The notes beneath the pieces were generated by a model. It saw only the letters and a program-made list of their open reading frames with translations, ran no database searches and had not been told where the DNA came from. Position numbers and translations under genes: made by a program. A stretch of 38,245 bases of DNA, taken from assembly GCA_001584585.1 (NCBI GenBank), contig LSYV01000007.1:2472944-2511188 (forward strand), given 5' to 3'. This document shows, piece by piece, positions 1 to 12,200 of the stretch. The stretch's first letter is position 1, and each line of letters begins with the position of its first letter. Source of the stretch: Gonium pectorale (lineage: Eukaryota; Chlorophyta; Chlorophyceae; Chlamydomonadales; Volvocaceae).

Positions 1-121
1 AAGGGTCTTGTGGGAGGAGGATACGGGAGGGTACGGTACCCCCTCAGCCGGCCGTCGCCACCAACACCCATAACCCGGTGCCGCACATCCACCCCTGCCC
101 CTCCCCCTCCCCGCAACGCAG

Positions 122-2803
122 ATCTCCACTCAGACCGACTTTGAGAAGAAGTGCACCTCCAAGGCGGGGCTGTGCCTGTTGGCGCTGCTCGACACGGACG
201 ACGAGGAGCAGCTCGAGGTGGAGCGGCAGGTGGGGCGGGCACGGGGCCACCATGGGCAGGTGTAGCAGCCGCTGGTGGTACGTGCAGTCCGAAGCGGCAT
301 TCGTGAAGTCATGCTTTGAGGCCTTTCAAAGCGCGGGCCGACGCCCGCCCCATCACGCCGCCCGGGGCCCTACCCCCGCCCGCAGTATCCATATCCGCAT
401 GACGTTTGGGGGCCTCTCCGCCCCCCCGCTCTTCCTCCGCCCCATCACCCCCTCCTCGCCTCCAGGCGCTCACCAAGATGGCTATTGCTGCCGCCCGCGA
501 GGCAAGCGCCTTCCACTTCGTGTGGGCGGACGGCCTCAAGCACAAGGGCCTGATGCAGGTGCGAGCCGGGAGGCTGCAAGGGCGGGGCCGCAGCTGCACG
601 TTTTTTAGGCGCTAGGGAGCAGCACGGGACCCGCCCCGGGTAGGCCGGCACATGCCAGGGTCTTGACCTTGGTCCTTGGGGCACGTGCTCCGGACACCGC
701 TGTTTGGTTGACGAGAGCACCCAGGCCACCGCGTTCGGAAGTGATGCGGTGTATCTAGGTTGTTCCCACGCCTCCGCTCCGTCTGCTGCCCCCGGCCTCA
801 GGCATTCGGCGTGCTGTCGTCGGACCTGCCGACGCTGGTGGCTCTGTCAGCCAAGCGGATGCGCTTCGCGGTCATGCCCACGCCCGAGGGGGGCGGAAGC
901 GGGTGCGGCTACTGGAGTTGAGGCAAAGGGGAAAGGGAAGCGTGTCGTTGACACACGGGCACAAACGGGACATGGGGGAGGATGAGCGCCTGCAACTGGC
1001 TTCCCTGCGTTGCCGACTATGCGAACTAGCGACTGATGCAGGTGGGGTGGAGGGGTTCAGGGTGTGTTGGGCCCATGCCATCCTGCGTCACCGGTCGAAA
1101 GCAGGGGGTGCGGGATGGGGTTGAGGGAGCCGGCCGGCTGTACTAACAGGGCCCTCATGCCGGTACCTAGACCTCCTCTACATCGACAGCTGCTTTTCCA
1201 TCACGCTGAGCACCCCGCCGGCACGAATCACCCTCATGGCATTCTTTCAGCTGAAGCCCCACTGCTTTGCACTGCGTTCCACCCCTCACCTGCCGCCCCG
1301 TGCAATGATGCGGCCTGCGGATAGGGCCACACTCAAGGCGGAGGCAGTCGCTCGCTTCGTGGAGGGTGTGCTGGGGGGCAAGGTCCGCACGTCGCCGCTG
1401 CAGGTGCGCTTCCTCGTGCCTGTCTCTCCGCCGTCACGGCTACCACGCACAGACAGCAACGGACGGGGGGGGGACGCGACAGGCGTGAGCGGCTGAGAAT
1501 GAAAGCGGGGGCTTCGGGTGGTGCCCCCTCACCCCGCCAGGCGTCACCACCGGCCCTGCCCTGCTCTGCCTCCCACAGGCGCTGCCGGACCTCAGCGCGC
1601 CCGCCGGGGCGGGATCGGCCGGCACCGCCGCCAGCCGCCCTGACGACGCCGGCGCCAGTCCTGCCGCCGATGCTGCCACCGACGCCACCCCGGTGGAGGA
1701 GGAGTTCGACCTGAGCGAAATCATGAGCGAGGAGGTGAGGCTGGTCGGGGAATGGAGAGCGAATGGCGTGGAGCCAGCACGCGCTATCGGGGCGTCGGGT
1801 GGTTGCGGGGCCCCGGCAACGAGTCGGTGGGGAGGAGGGCAACGGCAGGGAGCTCGGGACCCCACCTGCGCTCGCGTCGGATTGCGGAGCCGCGGCGCTG
1901 GGCCGTCTGGGCCGTCAGCGCGTCATGGGGCCGGCTGGGCGGCCCGAGAGTGCGCCCGACCCCCGACCCCCGAGCGAGCGAGCAAGCCGTGGGTTGGTAG
2001 AGTGCGGCGCCGCGGGGCCAGCCGCAGCCGCCGACATGGCTGGCACGATGCAAGCGGGGTCCCGAAGCGTCCGCCCTCGCCCGCTTGACGCGCACTCGTC
2101 TGGCCACTCCCTTTGCAGTATTGTTGTTACCTCGTCCAGGCTCAAGGGGCGTTAGCCCCGTGCTCCCAACTCCCCCGACCCGTGCGGACGCCGTGTGTCG
2201 CGACCCTTCATTTCCGACCTCCTCGCCCCGGCGCCAGGTTGAGGGCGGCGTGGCGGGGGCCAAGGCGGATCGGCTCAAGGAGGTGGAGGAGCAAATCAAG
2301 GTGCGGCGCATCGCCACAGGGGCAGGGATCGCGAAGAAAGACACGGCAGCTGCCGGGCGGCGTTGCAGGAGCTTGAGTGATTTGTGGGACGGGTCCTCCT
2401 GGGGCCTGTTTCTGTGTGGCGTGGGAGGGGGTCCCGCTGACGACGCGATATCCCATCATGTCCACGAGCCAGGGTCTGCGGCCTCTCCACGTGGGACGGC
2501 GTGCACGTACTGGGCTGTGGGGCACGGCAGGGGTGGTAGTGGGTGGATGTGGGATGCCTTCCGCCTGACCACTTTGGAACGGCTTTCTGCGCCATTTGCC
2601 ACCCAACCCAAGATACCCAACCCGACCCGAACCTCCCAAAAGTTGACATGCCGCTGACTGCTGACCTGCCCGGCGCCCGACCGCTGGCCTGCTGCGCGGC
2701 GCAGGCGGAGGAGGAGGCGCGCAAGGCCGCGGAGAGCGGCGCCAAGAAGGGCAAGAAGAAGAAGGGGAAGGGCAAGAAGAAAATTCGGAAGGAGGAGCTG
2801 TAA
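122..2803 (+). CDS. P5-type protein disulfide isomerase, C-terminal part (5' end outside window)
   Basis: Visible exons are 122-229, 466-558, 802-902, 1325-1403, 1579-1734, 2238-2300 and 2705-2803, giving 232 codons in one frame. The product matches the C-terminal non-catalytic thioredoxin-fold region of plant P5/PDIL2-type isomerases (animal PDIA6). Landmarks are the FEKKC and GLCLLALL stretch, FHFVWADG, LPTLVALSAKRMRF, and the acidic EEEFDLSEIMSEE that corresponds to the end of the plant proteins. These enzymes form and rearrange disulfides in ER client proteins. The CxxC thioredoxin domains and the signal peptide would lie upstream of the window. The protein ends in KEEL, an ER-retrieval variant also found on ERp72. 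Oddly, about 50 extra residues follow the acidic segment: a short helix-like stretch, then a very Lys-rich tail. Family assignment is firm. The intron at 903-1324 is inferred from phase because the frame stops at 922-924. Confidence 0.86.
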
Positions 2804-2952
2804 GCCTGGCGCTCGACTTGAGTCGGGTGGAGCGCTTGCCGGTATCGGAGCGTGATTTGCAAGGCTAGGTTCGGCCAGGGAAAGGGTTGATCAGCCGACG
2901 AGGGAGCGAGCGAACTGAGCAGATCACGTGTGCTGCAGCCTCTTGTGCTGAG

Positions 2953-2957
2953 TGTAA
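2953..2957 (+). other. Poly(A) signal TGTAA of the PDI gene
   Basis: TGTAA, the usual chlorophyte poly(A) signal, occurs 150 bases after the PDI stop codon and is followed by an A-rich stretch. Position and strand fit a short 3' UTR. Confidence 0.6.
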
Positions 2958-3007
2958 AAAAAAGAGAACCAGAAACGGGGAAGGCAGTGTAGGGAAGGCC
3001 TCGGAGC

Positions 3008-3031
3008 ATAGGGTGCGTGATAGGGTGCGTG
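3008..3031 (+). repeat. 12-bp tandem duplication
   Basis: Two exact adjacent copies of atagggtgcgtg lie just past the PDI poly(A) site. No function is apparent. Confidence 0.8.
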
Positions 3032-3378
3032 ATGCGAGGCATGACAAGACTGAACTGGACTGCCGGGCCGACAGCGGCGTGCGCCCGCCGCCCGGGAGAG
3101 GGCGGCGCTTGTGTGTGGGAAGGCAGTGGTCCGGAGGCAGCACTGGTGCCACGCGGCGCCCGATTGGGCAAGACAGCGGGGCTTAGAGTCGGACGTGGCG
3201 GAGCACGGGAGCATTAGATGGTGGCAGCGTGCGTTTGGTCCCCGCCCCGTCCTTGCTCTGAACCTCCCACAGGAGCTGCATGCCCCAACTGGGATGTAGG
3301 CGGTGTAGGACGGGCAGAGAGGGGCGTGAAAACGGATGCCGGTACGCTTGCAGGTGTGCTGCGTATGGGATGCCCTTT

Positions 3379-3424
3379 CACCAGCCTGGAGCGGTGTCCT
3401 GCACCAGCCTGGAGCGGTGTCCTG
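3379..3424 (+). repeat. 23-bp tandem duplication
   Basis: Two exact adjacent copies of a 23-bp unit beginning caccagcctgg and ending ggtgtcctg. It lies in intergenic DNA and looks like a simple replication-slippage duplication. Confidence 0.9.
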
Positions 3425-3958
3425 CGGAGAGGAGCTAGAGAGGCGTGTTCGGGCTGTTGGGGTATGCTCGCTGGTGACCAGAAGCCGGGCAGGGCAATCA
3501 TCGATGTGATTTCTTATGCTGCACGGTGGCTTGTGCCCTCCGTAGACCCAGGAGGAAAGGTAAGGACGTACATCCGGTGGCCCATTGCACCCCATGGCAA
3601 CCCATGCACCCATTTCATGACATGAGTTGGGGCTATTTTTATGCCATGCCGGTAGCAACTGGCAGAAGAAGGTCGCGTCCTAGAAGCAATGGCTGTTCTC
3701 CCAGACAGTACCGTACGGCAGGGAGTTTCACGCTAGTTTAGTAGGAAGTATTCATGTGTACACAAGTCCCATAAGAACCGCTATTTTGTCTTGCGTACAA
3801 GTAAACGGATGCGACAACCGTCCTTTCACCCAGGCAGTCTACCCAGTCATTGCCCGTGTTCAGTCATGACAACTTCGTGGAAAGCGCCGGAGTGACTAGA
3901 TAGTGACCGGGGCGACTTGCGACGTATGCGGCGTTTGGAGGCTTAATAGACGCAGTAA

Positions 3959-6957
3959 ATGGGGCGCATTGAAGCAATTGCACGCGCCCTGAACAGCCTC
4001 AAGAAGGCAAGCGCGCGAGCACAGGCTCACCGGTCCCTCTTTGGTGCGAGCGACCGAATGCCCTTGCGACCGCAGGTTGGCTACAAGACGCATCATGACG
4101 AGAGCGACGATGATGGCGTTGCAATACGACACCTGGCTCGGGAGGACACTGCTATCGGCCATACAGCGGACAAAGTGTTTGCGAGCCTCGCAGGCACGGA
4201 TCGACTGTCGCGAGGTTAGTCTTGCACATAGCAGCTCCTCTGGCCTTGCATTGTCGCGTGGGGTTACGCGCGGCGCCGCGAGGCCTGAAGCCGCTGTGTG
4301 TGAGGGGGGGGGGGCTTGAAGGCCCAATGCCGAACCTGCGGCTGGAGCGCTGAACGGGCTCTCCCCTGCATGCGTCGCAGTTTGGAAAGAGAAGGCGGCG
4401 CACGATGAGGCCTACCTCGAGTTCATTGCCTCCCAACAGCAGCACGCTGGTGACGCTCCGCACACGCCTCGCCCGCCAGCGGAGGCACAAGACACAGATG
4501 GGCGGTCGCGCAGGGGCCGCCGCAGCAGCGTCACGGCGTACACCGTCGACCTGTACGATGGGTCCTTCACCCGGAGCGCCACCACGGGGGCGGTCTTGGG
4601 CCACCACGTGAGCGCCGGGTCCAGCCCTTTCGCGACCGAGGTTGTGTCGCGCCAGTCGTACGTGGCCAGCTCCACTAGTGCCCTGCTCGCCGGCGGAAGC
4701 GTCGGCGGCGGGTGCGGCGGGCGGCTGCCGCATCTGTCACCGCTGGGCGCCGTCTGCCGTGCGCGCACGTCACTCGACCTGGACGCGATACGGGCGGTCG
4801 CCCCCTTTGCCGGCGCCGGCGTCTCCTCCTCCACCCCGGCCGCTGACGGCAACGGGGGGAAGGGCGCTGACGACGTTGACGATGAGTTGTCCGAAGCTGG
4901 CGACGGCGGTCGCGAGTGCGGTTTCCAGGGGCCCTCGGTTGCCCGCTGCCTCGGCACCAGCGTCGCGCGCCTGGCCTCTGCTCCTCAGCACAGCGAGGGC
5001 GGGGCGCCGCTGTCCTCCGCCCCACGGTCCGCCGTTGCCGCGGCGAGTAGCGGCGGCGGCGCGGTGCGGCTGCCCAGCCTCCGGCCCTCCTCCCAGTCGA
5101 GCTCTCTTCAGGACTACCCCGCGTTGGGCCAGAGCCAGAGCCGGCCGCCATCGGGTCAGCTGGGCGGCGGCATAGGGTGCGTCTCCGCCCGGGTCCTGGC
5201 GGCCGCAACGCCTCTGCCCCGGCGGCGCCTGGGTCGGCGCCATCGCGCAGCGGCCCGGTACTGGCGTTGGCGGCCGCAGGCGGCAGCATCGCGGCCAGCT
5301 CCGGGCTTTCTCGCAAGAGCTTAAACATGGGCCCCGAGTACGGCGCCGTACGCCAATCACGGCATCAGAGCATAGGGGAACCGGCTGTCGCCGGCCGCTT
5401 GTCGCCGGCCCCGCCGCCAGTCGGCGAGGCTCCGGTGTGTACCCCGCGGCGGCGGCAGGCCAGCGCAACCGGCATGTTGGCGACGCAGTTGCCGCCGGCG
5501 CCGCTGTCGGCGGCTGCGGCTGACTCTAATTCATCCTCCCGCGCGCCCTCCTCCCGCGCGCTGCTGGCCGGCGCTGGCAGCATTGGCGGGTGCAGCGGCC
5601 GCAAGAGCCGTCGGGGCTCGATGGTGCTTAGGAGTGAGGTGGAGGAGGGCATCGCGCTGGACATTGTGGAGCCGACGATTGTCGAGGACGTGGGCAGATG
5701 GTGGGCGGCGGGGCTCGGCCGGGCGGTGTGGGCAGGAAGCGGGGGTGACAAGCGCCTGATGTCTGGGCGGGCGCTATGGTGTGCCTGCGTTGGTGTGGTC
5801 AATGTGTGGGGAAGAGACGGACTTTCGTCACAGTGCCCCTGGCACTGTGTGAGGCCCGACTTGCTGACTGGGATTAGGCTTGAGCAGGGTACGGGCGGCA
5901 CCCGACAAGCCAAGCAATGAGACAATGGCTGATTGCCTAACTCAGCAGGGGGCCTGTTGAGGGGCTAAAGCTTGGGGTAGCGAGGGGGCGTGGCCTGAGA
6001 TCGAAGAGCCTGGCGAGCTGGACGTGGGCGGGTTCGGCCCTTGATGGCCTGTCTTAGACCTACAAGCACCCTAGCACTGCGTTAAGAATGACATCTGGAC
6101 TGTTTCGCTTACCCACCCCTCCTGGGTTTCGCGGCTCCCTCGGTCAGGTTCGACGCGGGCGACCTGCTCTACTGCAACGCGGACTGCCCCGAGCAGATGG
6201 CCGCCATCCTGGTGAGGTCCCGGGTCGCCCGTGACTCGGGGTGTGCTGGGCTCTTGGGGAAAAGCGTGTTTGGAGCTCCCGAGTTCCTGCCGAGGCACGG
6301 CCGGCGCATGGCCGGCGCCTCGTCCCTCTTGACGGCTTGGTGGGCTGCCTCTCGTGCGTGTCTGCCTGCCGTGCTGACCCACGGTTCCGTGCCCCCGCGC
6401 AGGAGGAGCTTGCGCAGTCGGCCGGGCAGAGCCCCACAGTTAGCAACAGCGGCGCCCTGACCTCGGCAGCGGGTCCTCGTGCCGGCGGCAGCTTTAGGGG
6501 CAGGACGAGCGCCGTCCTGCTGCCGTCAGGGTCGCACAACTCAAGCCGCCCCGCCAGCGGCGCCAGTTACACGTATGTCGCGGACCCCGCCCTTCCCGCC
6601 GGCGCGCAGACGTCCTCCTCCCCGGCGCGGCGAGGCGGCACGGGGACAGGGTGCGGCTCGAGCGGCGGAGGGAGTAATCGCGGGTCGGACTCGCTGCTGC
6701 CGCGTCTGCCGACTCCCACCACTGCAACCGCGGCTGCCGGCGGCGCCAGCGGCGGTGCAGTCTCCCGGCCGAGCTTCCGGCGCAGCAGCTACCACGTCCC
6801 CGAGTCGGAGGCCTCCCGGCTGTCGCTCGACCTGTCCGGCGGGGGCGGTGATACCGCTGCCGCGCGTCTGGCGTTACCATCGCAGCGGCGCGGCAGCCAG
6901 CTGCTCATTCAGGCGGCAGGCAGGCGCGCATCTGCCCTTAATATATCCCAATCGTAA
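3959..6957 (+). CDS. Unknown low-complexity protein with five RRxS motifs
   Basis: I do not recognise this protein. Proposed exons are 3959-4214, 4381-5176, 5251-5700, 6148-6211 and 6403-6957, which join in phase to 706 residues. The ATG at 3959 directly follows an in-frame TAA. Residues 1-105 are charged and probably structured, with an Asp-rich HDESDDD patch and a WKEKAAHDEAYLEF helix. Most of the rest is Ser/Gly/Ala-rich and likely disordered. A short conserved-looking segment at about 478-527 reads through ALDIVEPTIVEDV and FDAGDLLYCNADCPEQM. Five RRxS motifs, the consensus for PKA/PKG-like kinases, end at S135, S474, S651, S687 and S699, and three of them lie in the last 60 residues. No membrane segment or targeting peptide is evident. 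The 74-base intron at 5177-5250 is inferred because the open frame shifts there. A phosphorylated scaffold or regulatory protein would fit, but this is only a guess. Confidence 0.62.
4304..4314 (+). repeat. Poly-G run (11 G) in intron 1 of the unknown gene
   Basis: A homopolymer of 11 G about 70 bases upstream of the acceptor at 4380. It is prone to sequencing length error, but it lies in the intron and so does not affect the gene model. Confidence 0.8.
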
Positions 6958-9242
6958 TGAGTCGCGGTATGTGGTGCATTCGCAAACATATGTTGCGAGC
7001 TACCGTGAAGTGTGGTTGTGGTGGGGAAGGTGGGCACATCTGCCAGCAGCCGCTGGTTCCGGAAGCTTGTTTCTTCACTGCAGGAGAGGAGATGTGTGGC
7101 AAGAGCGATGCCAGCAGCAATCAAGCCGGGAAGCTGCTCATATATTGTATTGTGTCCCATGAACACGCCATGCCTTTGCGACGCTGGATAAGCAACAGGG
7201 CGCGGCTGGAACGTAAGCGCAAGATCGTCGAGAGCCCACCACATGCGGCCGTCTGAAGTGGGCCTGGCCTCCGCTCTGAGACGCCAGTGCTTGCGCCGGT
7301 ACCTCTGCCACGCCGCCCTTGATAGCATATCGTTGGGCGCTTGCGGGGCTTGGCACGGGCAGGCTCCTGTGTTGCTCCCTGAATGCCTCATCCATGCAGT
7401 TGTGTTCATGTATGTTCGGTCAGCGCCTGTGAACGCGGGGCGCTGGGGATTACCTTTCGTCAGCAGCCCCTTTTATCGTAGCTGCCATGATACATGCTCT
7501 GCCGGTGGTCGTAGCCTGTCCGCCCGCGTCTCGGCTGCCAGGAACCTTGTCCGGACCTGGCGTTTGTGTGTGCCCTTGGGAGCATTTAGCAGATTTAGCA
7601 TTGGACATTCCCGACAACAGTGTCAAAACTTGCGGGTTGCCCCCGCTGACGTTTGCATACTTGCGGACCTGAACACCGGTACCTTCACAGCGTACACAAA
7701 TAAATCACCGTGGCCTTGTTCGTGACTTGGCTGTCGGGGATGTTTGCCTGCACCTGGGTTTGTGAAAGCGGCGCAAGAGGTTTACGAGGAAACATTCTTG
7801 AGCGGCTGAGGGAGCATTCGATGCAGTAGAGGGCTTAAGCGGAGTTTTGTGTAGTTAGGGCTGACTGCCGTGCGGCAGTGGCTGCCCAAGGGCTGCAACC
7901 TTACTGCATGCTGTTGGTGTGCCTGCACGCCGAAAAAGCGTGGATTCATACGTGTGGGAAGAACGATCTGTGTTGGGAGGCGTTGCAAGCAGTTCGGAAG
8001 CGGTGCGTAGACGCCGATCAGGTGTCAGAAAGGGCCATCTCCGGCTCCGGTGTCTACCGTATTCGAAAGCTGCCGCGTACAGGCGGCCAACTTCGTCATT
8101 TTGCTGGATATTGCTGGATACGGTATCTTAAGCCTGCCTGTACTGCACGGCGTCACTGCACATGTACTGCTGTGTGCTTTGCCGTACAGAACGCCTGATG
8201 CTCGGTGTATTCGTTGATACCGGTCAGGACCGGGACGTGGTGCCGCACGGCGGTTGCAGCGGTCGGCGGTCCCGTCACATGATGGCCGATCTTGTGAGGA
8301 GTCAGGGCCAGGGAATGCGTGCTTCCTTGCGAGCCCAAAACGCGAACATGCGCGCCCTTCATGCGGTATGTACTGCACGGAGACCGGCGCGAGTGTTATG
8401 TGGTACTCTGGCCCCCGAGCGGGCCACCACGACGTCGCAGTAAGGCTTGCACGCAGGCCGTTACTTTTCGTGCCGACGAGACGTGCTTACATTGGAGTGC
8501 ATCTGTACATGCGCGCCCCGACAAAACGTGGGAAGCGAGAAAGCCTGGAGCAACAATTAAAACAAAGTGTATAATTGCGCCGCGTGTAGCCCACCGTCAC
8601 CACATAACCAGGCGCTGCCGCCACGGTCTCTCAGCGCCCCTTCGTTCCACGTGCCACATCAAACCCTGCGAAAAGCACATAATATGCGAATCCTGCAGCC
8701 ACCTTTCTTGTCCAGTTGCTAGTCATGTCATGCACCATCGATAACCATTACCGGCTGGCGCCCATCGCCCAGGAGGGGGCCGGAGGCGGCCGCCCCGCAC
8801 CACAGGGTCCGGATGTATGAGCAGCGTCAACAGCAAACCGATGAATCCCCATGGTCTCCCTTTTCCGGCCGCTCAGCACAGCTCCCAGGCCCGCACCGTG
8901 CTCACTCTCTCAATCTTAATCCACCACCAAAACGCGCCTATCACGCGGCCATCAAACCTCGTGCTCCGCGCGCCACAAGGCGAATGCTTTCGTTATGCTC
9001 AGCCGCACGACGCGGCGCACAACATGGCCATCCCCTCGCGGCCCCTCTCCAGCAGGCAGTCCGACTGCTCAGCCTGCTAGCCGGACACCGCCCCGGCGGC
9101 CCCCTATGGCCCCGCAGGGCCCTGCTCTCTCGCACACATGGCCCGAGCGGTTTCCCAAAACTGCTAACGCATGGGCATGCTCACTGCCCCGGCTCCACAA
9201 GAGGCGCCTCCCAACGTGATATGCCCCGCAAGGGCCCGCGCC
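6958..9242. other. Convergent intergenic region between the unknown gene and PP5
   Basis: This 2.3-kb stretch lies between two genes that point towards each other, so it should contain both 3' UTRs. I found no exon that continues a known family and no tRNA. The sequence is less GC-rich than the coding parts. On the minus strand a TGTAA (8487-8491 on +) could serve PP5. No TGTAA is seen on the + strand for the unknown gene. Confidence 0.5.
8487..8491 (-). other. Possible poly(A) signal of PP5
   Basis: TTACA on + reads TGTAA on the minus strand, about 750 bases after the PP5 stop. It is the nearest one downstream apart from the TGTAA overlapping the stop codon itself. A 3' UTR of this length is possible in chlorophytes, but the match could be chance. 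Confidence 0.3.
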
Positions 9243-12200
9243 TTACATGCCCATGAGGAAGGAGTTGGCGTAGGCCATGGGCTTGACGTCGGGGTGCGGC
9301 ACGGCCGAGAAGGTCGTGAAGTGCGGCACCTGGGGCAGGTTGGTGCGGGCGGGCGGGGCGAGCGAGCTGCGTATTAGGAGAGGGCAAAGGCGATAGCGGC
9401 GGGTAGTGTGGGAATGGCGGCAGTGCGGAGATGGCGGTAGTGTGGGGTGGCAGCGGCCATTGGATTATGCAGTTCATTGAGCATGCAGTGCAGGCGTCGC
9501 CTCCGTGATTTCGCCGCTTCAGCCTGTCGTTGCCCAGGCGGCCCCTGTCCCCCGACCCACCATGTCCTTCCCGTTGAAGCGCACGAATGCACCCTTGTTG
9601 CCCATCTGGTCGCAGTCTGTGACAAAAAAGGCAGAGGTCAAGGTTGAGGGGTCAAAGGCGTGGGCGTGGCAAGAGGCAGGAGGCCCGCCCGCGCATCAGA
9701 GCTGCAACATGCGGGCTAAATAACGAACAGCGGTCGCCCTACGGCCCCAATTAGCGCACATCCGTGCACGCAGTCGGTCTCACAGTTGGGCGCTGAGAAG
9801 ACGGTGATGAGCCGCCCGTCGTGCTCCACCTGGGTGGCCACCACACGTGGGAGGGGGGCAGGGTCCGGGAAGGCGCGATGGTGGATTGCGGGCAGTCGGC
9901 ACATGTAAGCAGAACGCGCGCTTCAATACCCGGCCGGCGTCGATGCCGTCGCTCCCCCACCAATCATCCCGCCCTTTCACCGGCACCCGTCCCAACCCGC
10001 CCTCACCCGCGCCGCGTTCCGCCGCCCCGCCACCCCGCCGCCCCGCCGGCCTTCCTATCAACCCCCACCCCCAGCCCCATCGCAGGCCCATCGCAGCCCG
10101 GCCCACCTCGTAGCCCTCCTCCTTGACCTCGTGCGACCGCACCACCAGGTCCAGCCCGTTGGCGTCCAAGAAGGAGCGCGTCACGTCGCGACCAAACGAC
10201 AGCCCCACGCCGCGCTTGGACGGCGTGCGGCCCGGCAGCGGCGAGGGGTCGGCCCACAGCGCGTCGCACATGATGCCGTCCTCCGGCGGTTCTCTGGAGG
10301 AGCACGGTGGGTGCGGGGCCAGGGTTGGGGAGGAGAAGGGGCATGCTCATATGCTCATATCATGAGGATAGTCCGCAAACAAATGTCATACATCCGAAGG
10401 TGCTCCCACATTCCCCTTGTCCACGCCAGTCTCGACGCGCTCTCCCGCCGCTGTGAAACACTCCCGTAGCCGCAAGCCCAAAAGCCCCGGAGAAGACGCT
10501 GTCGCGACGCGGCCCCGCACGCACTTGAACCGGTCGACTTGGCGAATGTCGTCTAACGTCACCCCGTCCTGGCTGAACAGTCCTCCGTGCAGCACCAGCA
10601 CCCGGCCGTTCAGGCAGTATGCGAGCGGTAGGGCGCAGAAGAGCTCGCGGAAGCAGTCCACCATGGTGCCGTTGTACTTGGCCTTGACCTGCGGAGCGGA
10701 GGGGGAGGGCGGGTAAAGGTGACAGGTTAGAAAGTCCGTCAGAGACGGGGGGCGGCCGTAGACGAGATGCCAATGGCAGGGTGGGATAAGGGGTAATGAT
10801 GGGTGGGTTGGGAGCGGGAAGCCATGGGAATAGGGGATAAACGAGGGCAGGGAAGAAACCCCCTGGGCAGGGGCAGTGTAACAGCTGCGGAACACGTGGC
10901 ACAGCACCCCTTTACCCAACTGCGACATGCGCTGGTCCACATCCTGCAGCAGTACATCGCGCTTATGCATAGATGCGAGCGCTACCGCCCCCATCAATGC
11001 CGTACCTCTCCGTCGAACCCGTACACCTTGTTCATGGACTTGGACTCGTGGTTGCCGCGCGTCAGGTGCATGTGCTCGGGGTAGAGCAGCTTGAAGGCGA
11101 GCAGCGCAAAGATCACCTCGCAGCTGAAGCTGCCGCGGTCGACGAAATCGCCTGCGGTGATGGGCGGGGGTTGGTTGGTTAGGAGACGGTTGGCGGTTGT
11201 AGCTGGCAGGTGTGGCCTGTGTTGCAGCCCACAACGGCGCTTTGCTCGCTTGCGCAAGATTGGTTTGCACGAAAGATCCGCGTCCGCATACAGGGAGTTG
11301 CAAAGTGATTGGCAGCTTCGGGGGGGCGCCGGGGGCCCCGATTGCAATCGTCCAGGAATCGGGGCCCCGCGCTCGAGAAATCGGGGGAATTGCCGTACCC
11401 CGCCCCTCGGCCCCGGGCCCCGGTGGCCCAAATGCATGTGCTCGCTTCCCATGCGCACAGGTAGTCCTTAGCCTGCTGCTCCCTGGCCTAAGGCGGTCAA
11501 ACTTCCTCGAAATTCCTTGGTTAGGAGCCGCAGCAGCCTGCTGCCCCCCATGCCGTACCATCCAATCGGGCCGCGCTACCCAGGCAGACAAAATATCAAT
11601 CGGGCTTCAATCGGGAACCTGCTAATCACTTGGCAACTCCCTGTACCGCCGCCGAGCAAGTCGACGAAGGAGAAAGGTCGAGCTGATGAGATCCGCCACG
11701 CCGGTCGCCGGTCGCTGGTCGCTGCGTGCGCGCATGTCTTTTGTGTGGTGGGTGGGTGGGTGAGTACGCGGGGCGGTGTGCCCTGCCTCACCGTTGAAGA
11801 GGTACGGGTTGTCGGCCGAGGGCATGCCGTTCAGCTGCCAGATGTTGAGCAGGTCGTAGAATTGGCCGTGCACGTCGCCGCAGACGGTGAAGTGCTTGTC
11901 GTCCGGGATGGTCACGTCCACCAGCGAGGGCAGCGAGCGGAAGAGCGTGTGCGCCTGGAGGGGGAGGGGGGGGAGGGGGGGCAGCAGCCGCACCCGCAGC
12001 ATCAGCAGTCTGCAGTAGCAGGGCACGTTGGGTTTGGGTGGACGGAGCCTGCTGGGAGGCATTGCTGGACACGAGAAGCAGCCGCGGGCCGGACGGGCAG
12101 CGCACTCCCCGGGGCCCCCGCCGCCCCTCCCTGCCTGGCGGATGATCTCGAACGCGAACCGCTTGTGGATGCTCCGCTGCGCCTTGAACTCCTCCAGCAT

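Larger units (their letters stand above)
2804..3958. other. Intergenic: PDI 3' UTR and upstream region of the next gene
   Basis: The stretch between two tandem + strand genes shows no recognisable coding exon on either strand. It holds the PDI 3' UTR with its TGTAA signal, two small tandem duplications (3008-3031 and 3379-3424), and less GC-rich sequence after about 3740 that probably includes the promoter and 5' UTR of the gene starting at 3959. Confidence 0.6.

Noticed and set aside
3379..3424. Tandem 23-bp repeat as an insertion-site duplication
   Set aside because: The two copies are directly adjacent with nothing between them, so no inserted element is indicated.
6958..9242. Several 60-140 codon ORFs in the intergenic region
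   Set aside because: They lack third-position bias and family matches, and many begin at GTG or TTG. They are expected by chance in GC-rich DNA.
10386..11591. 401-codon open frame on minus
   Set aside because: It runs through PP5 exons 9 and 8 and their introns. Family conservation and phase show that only parts are coding.
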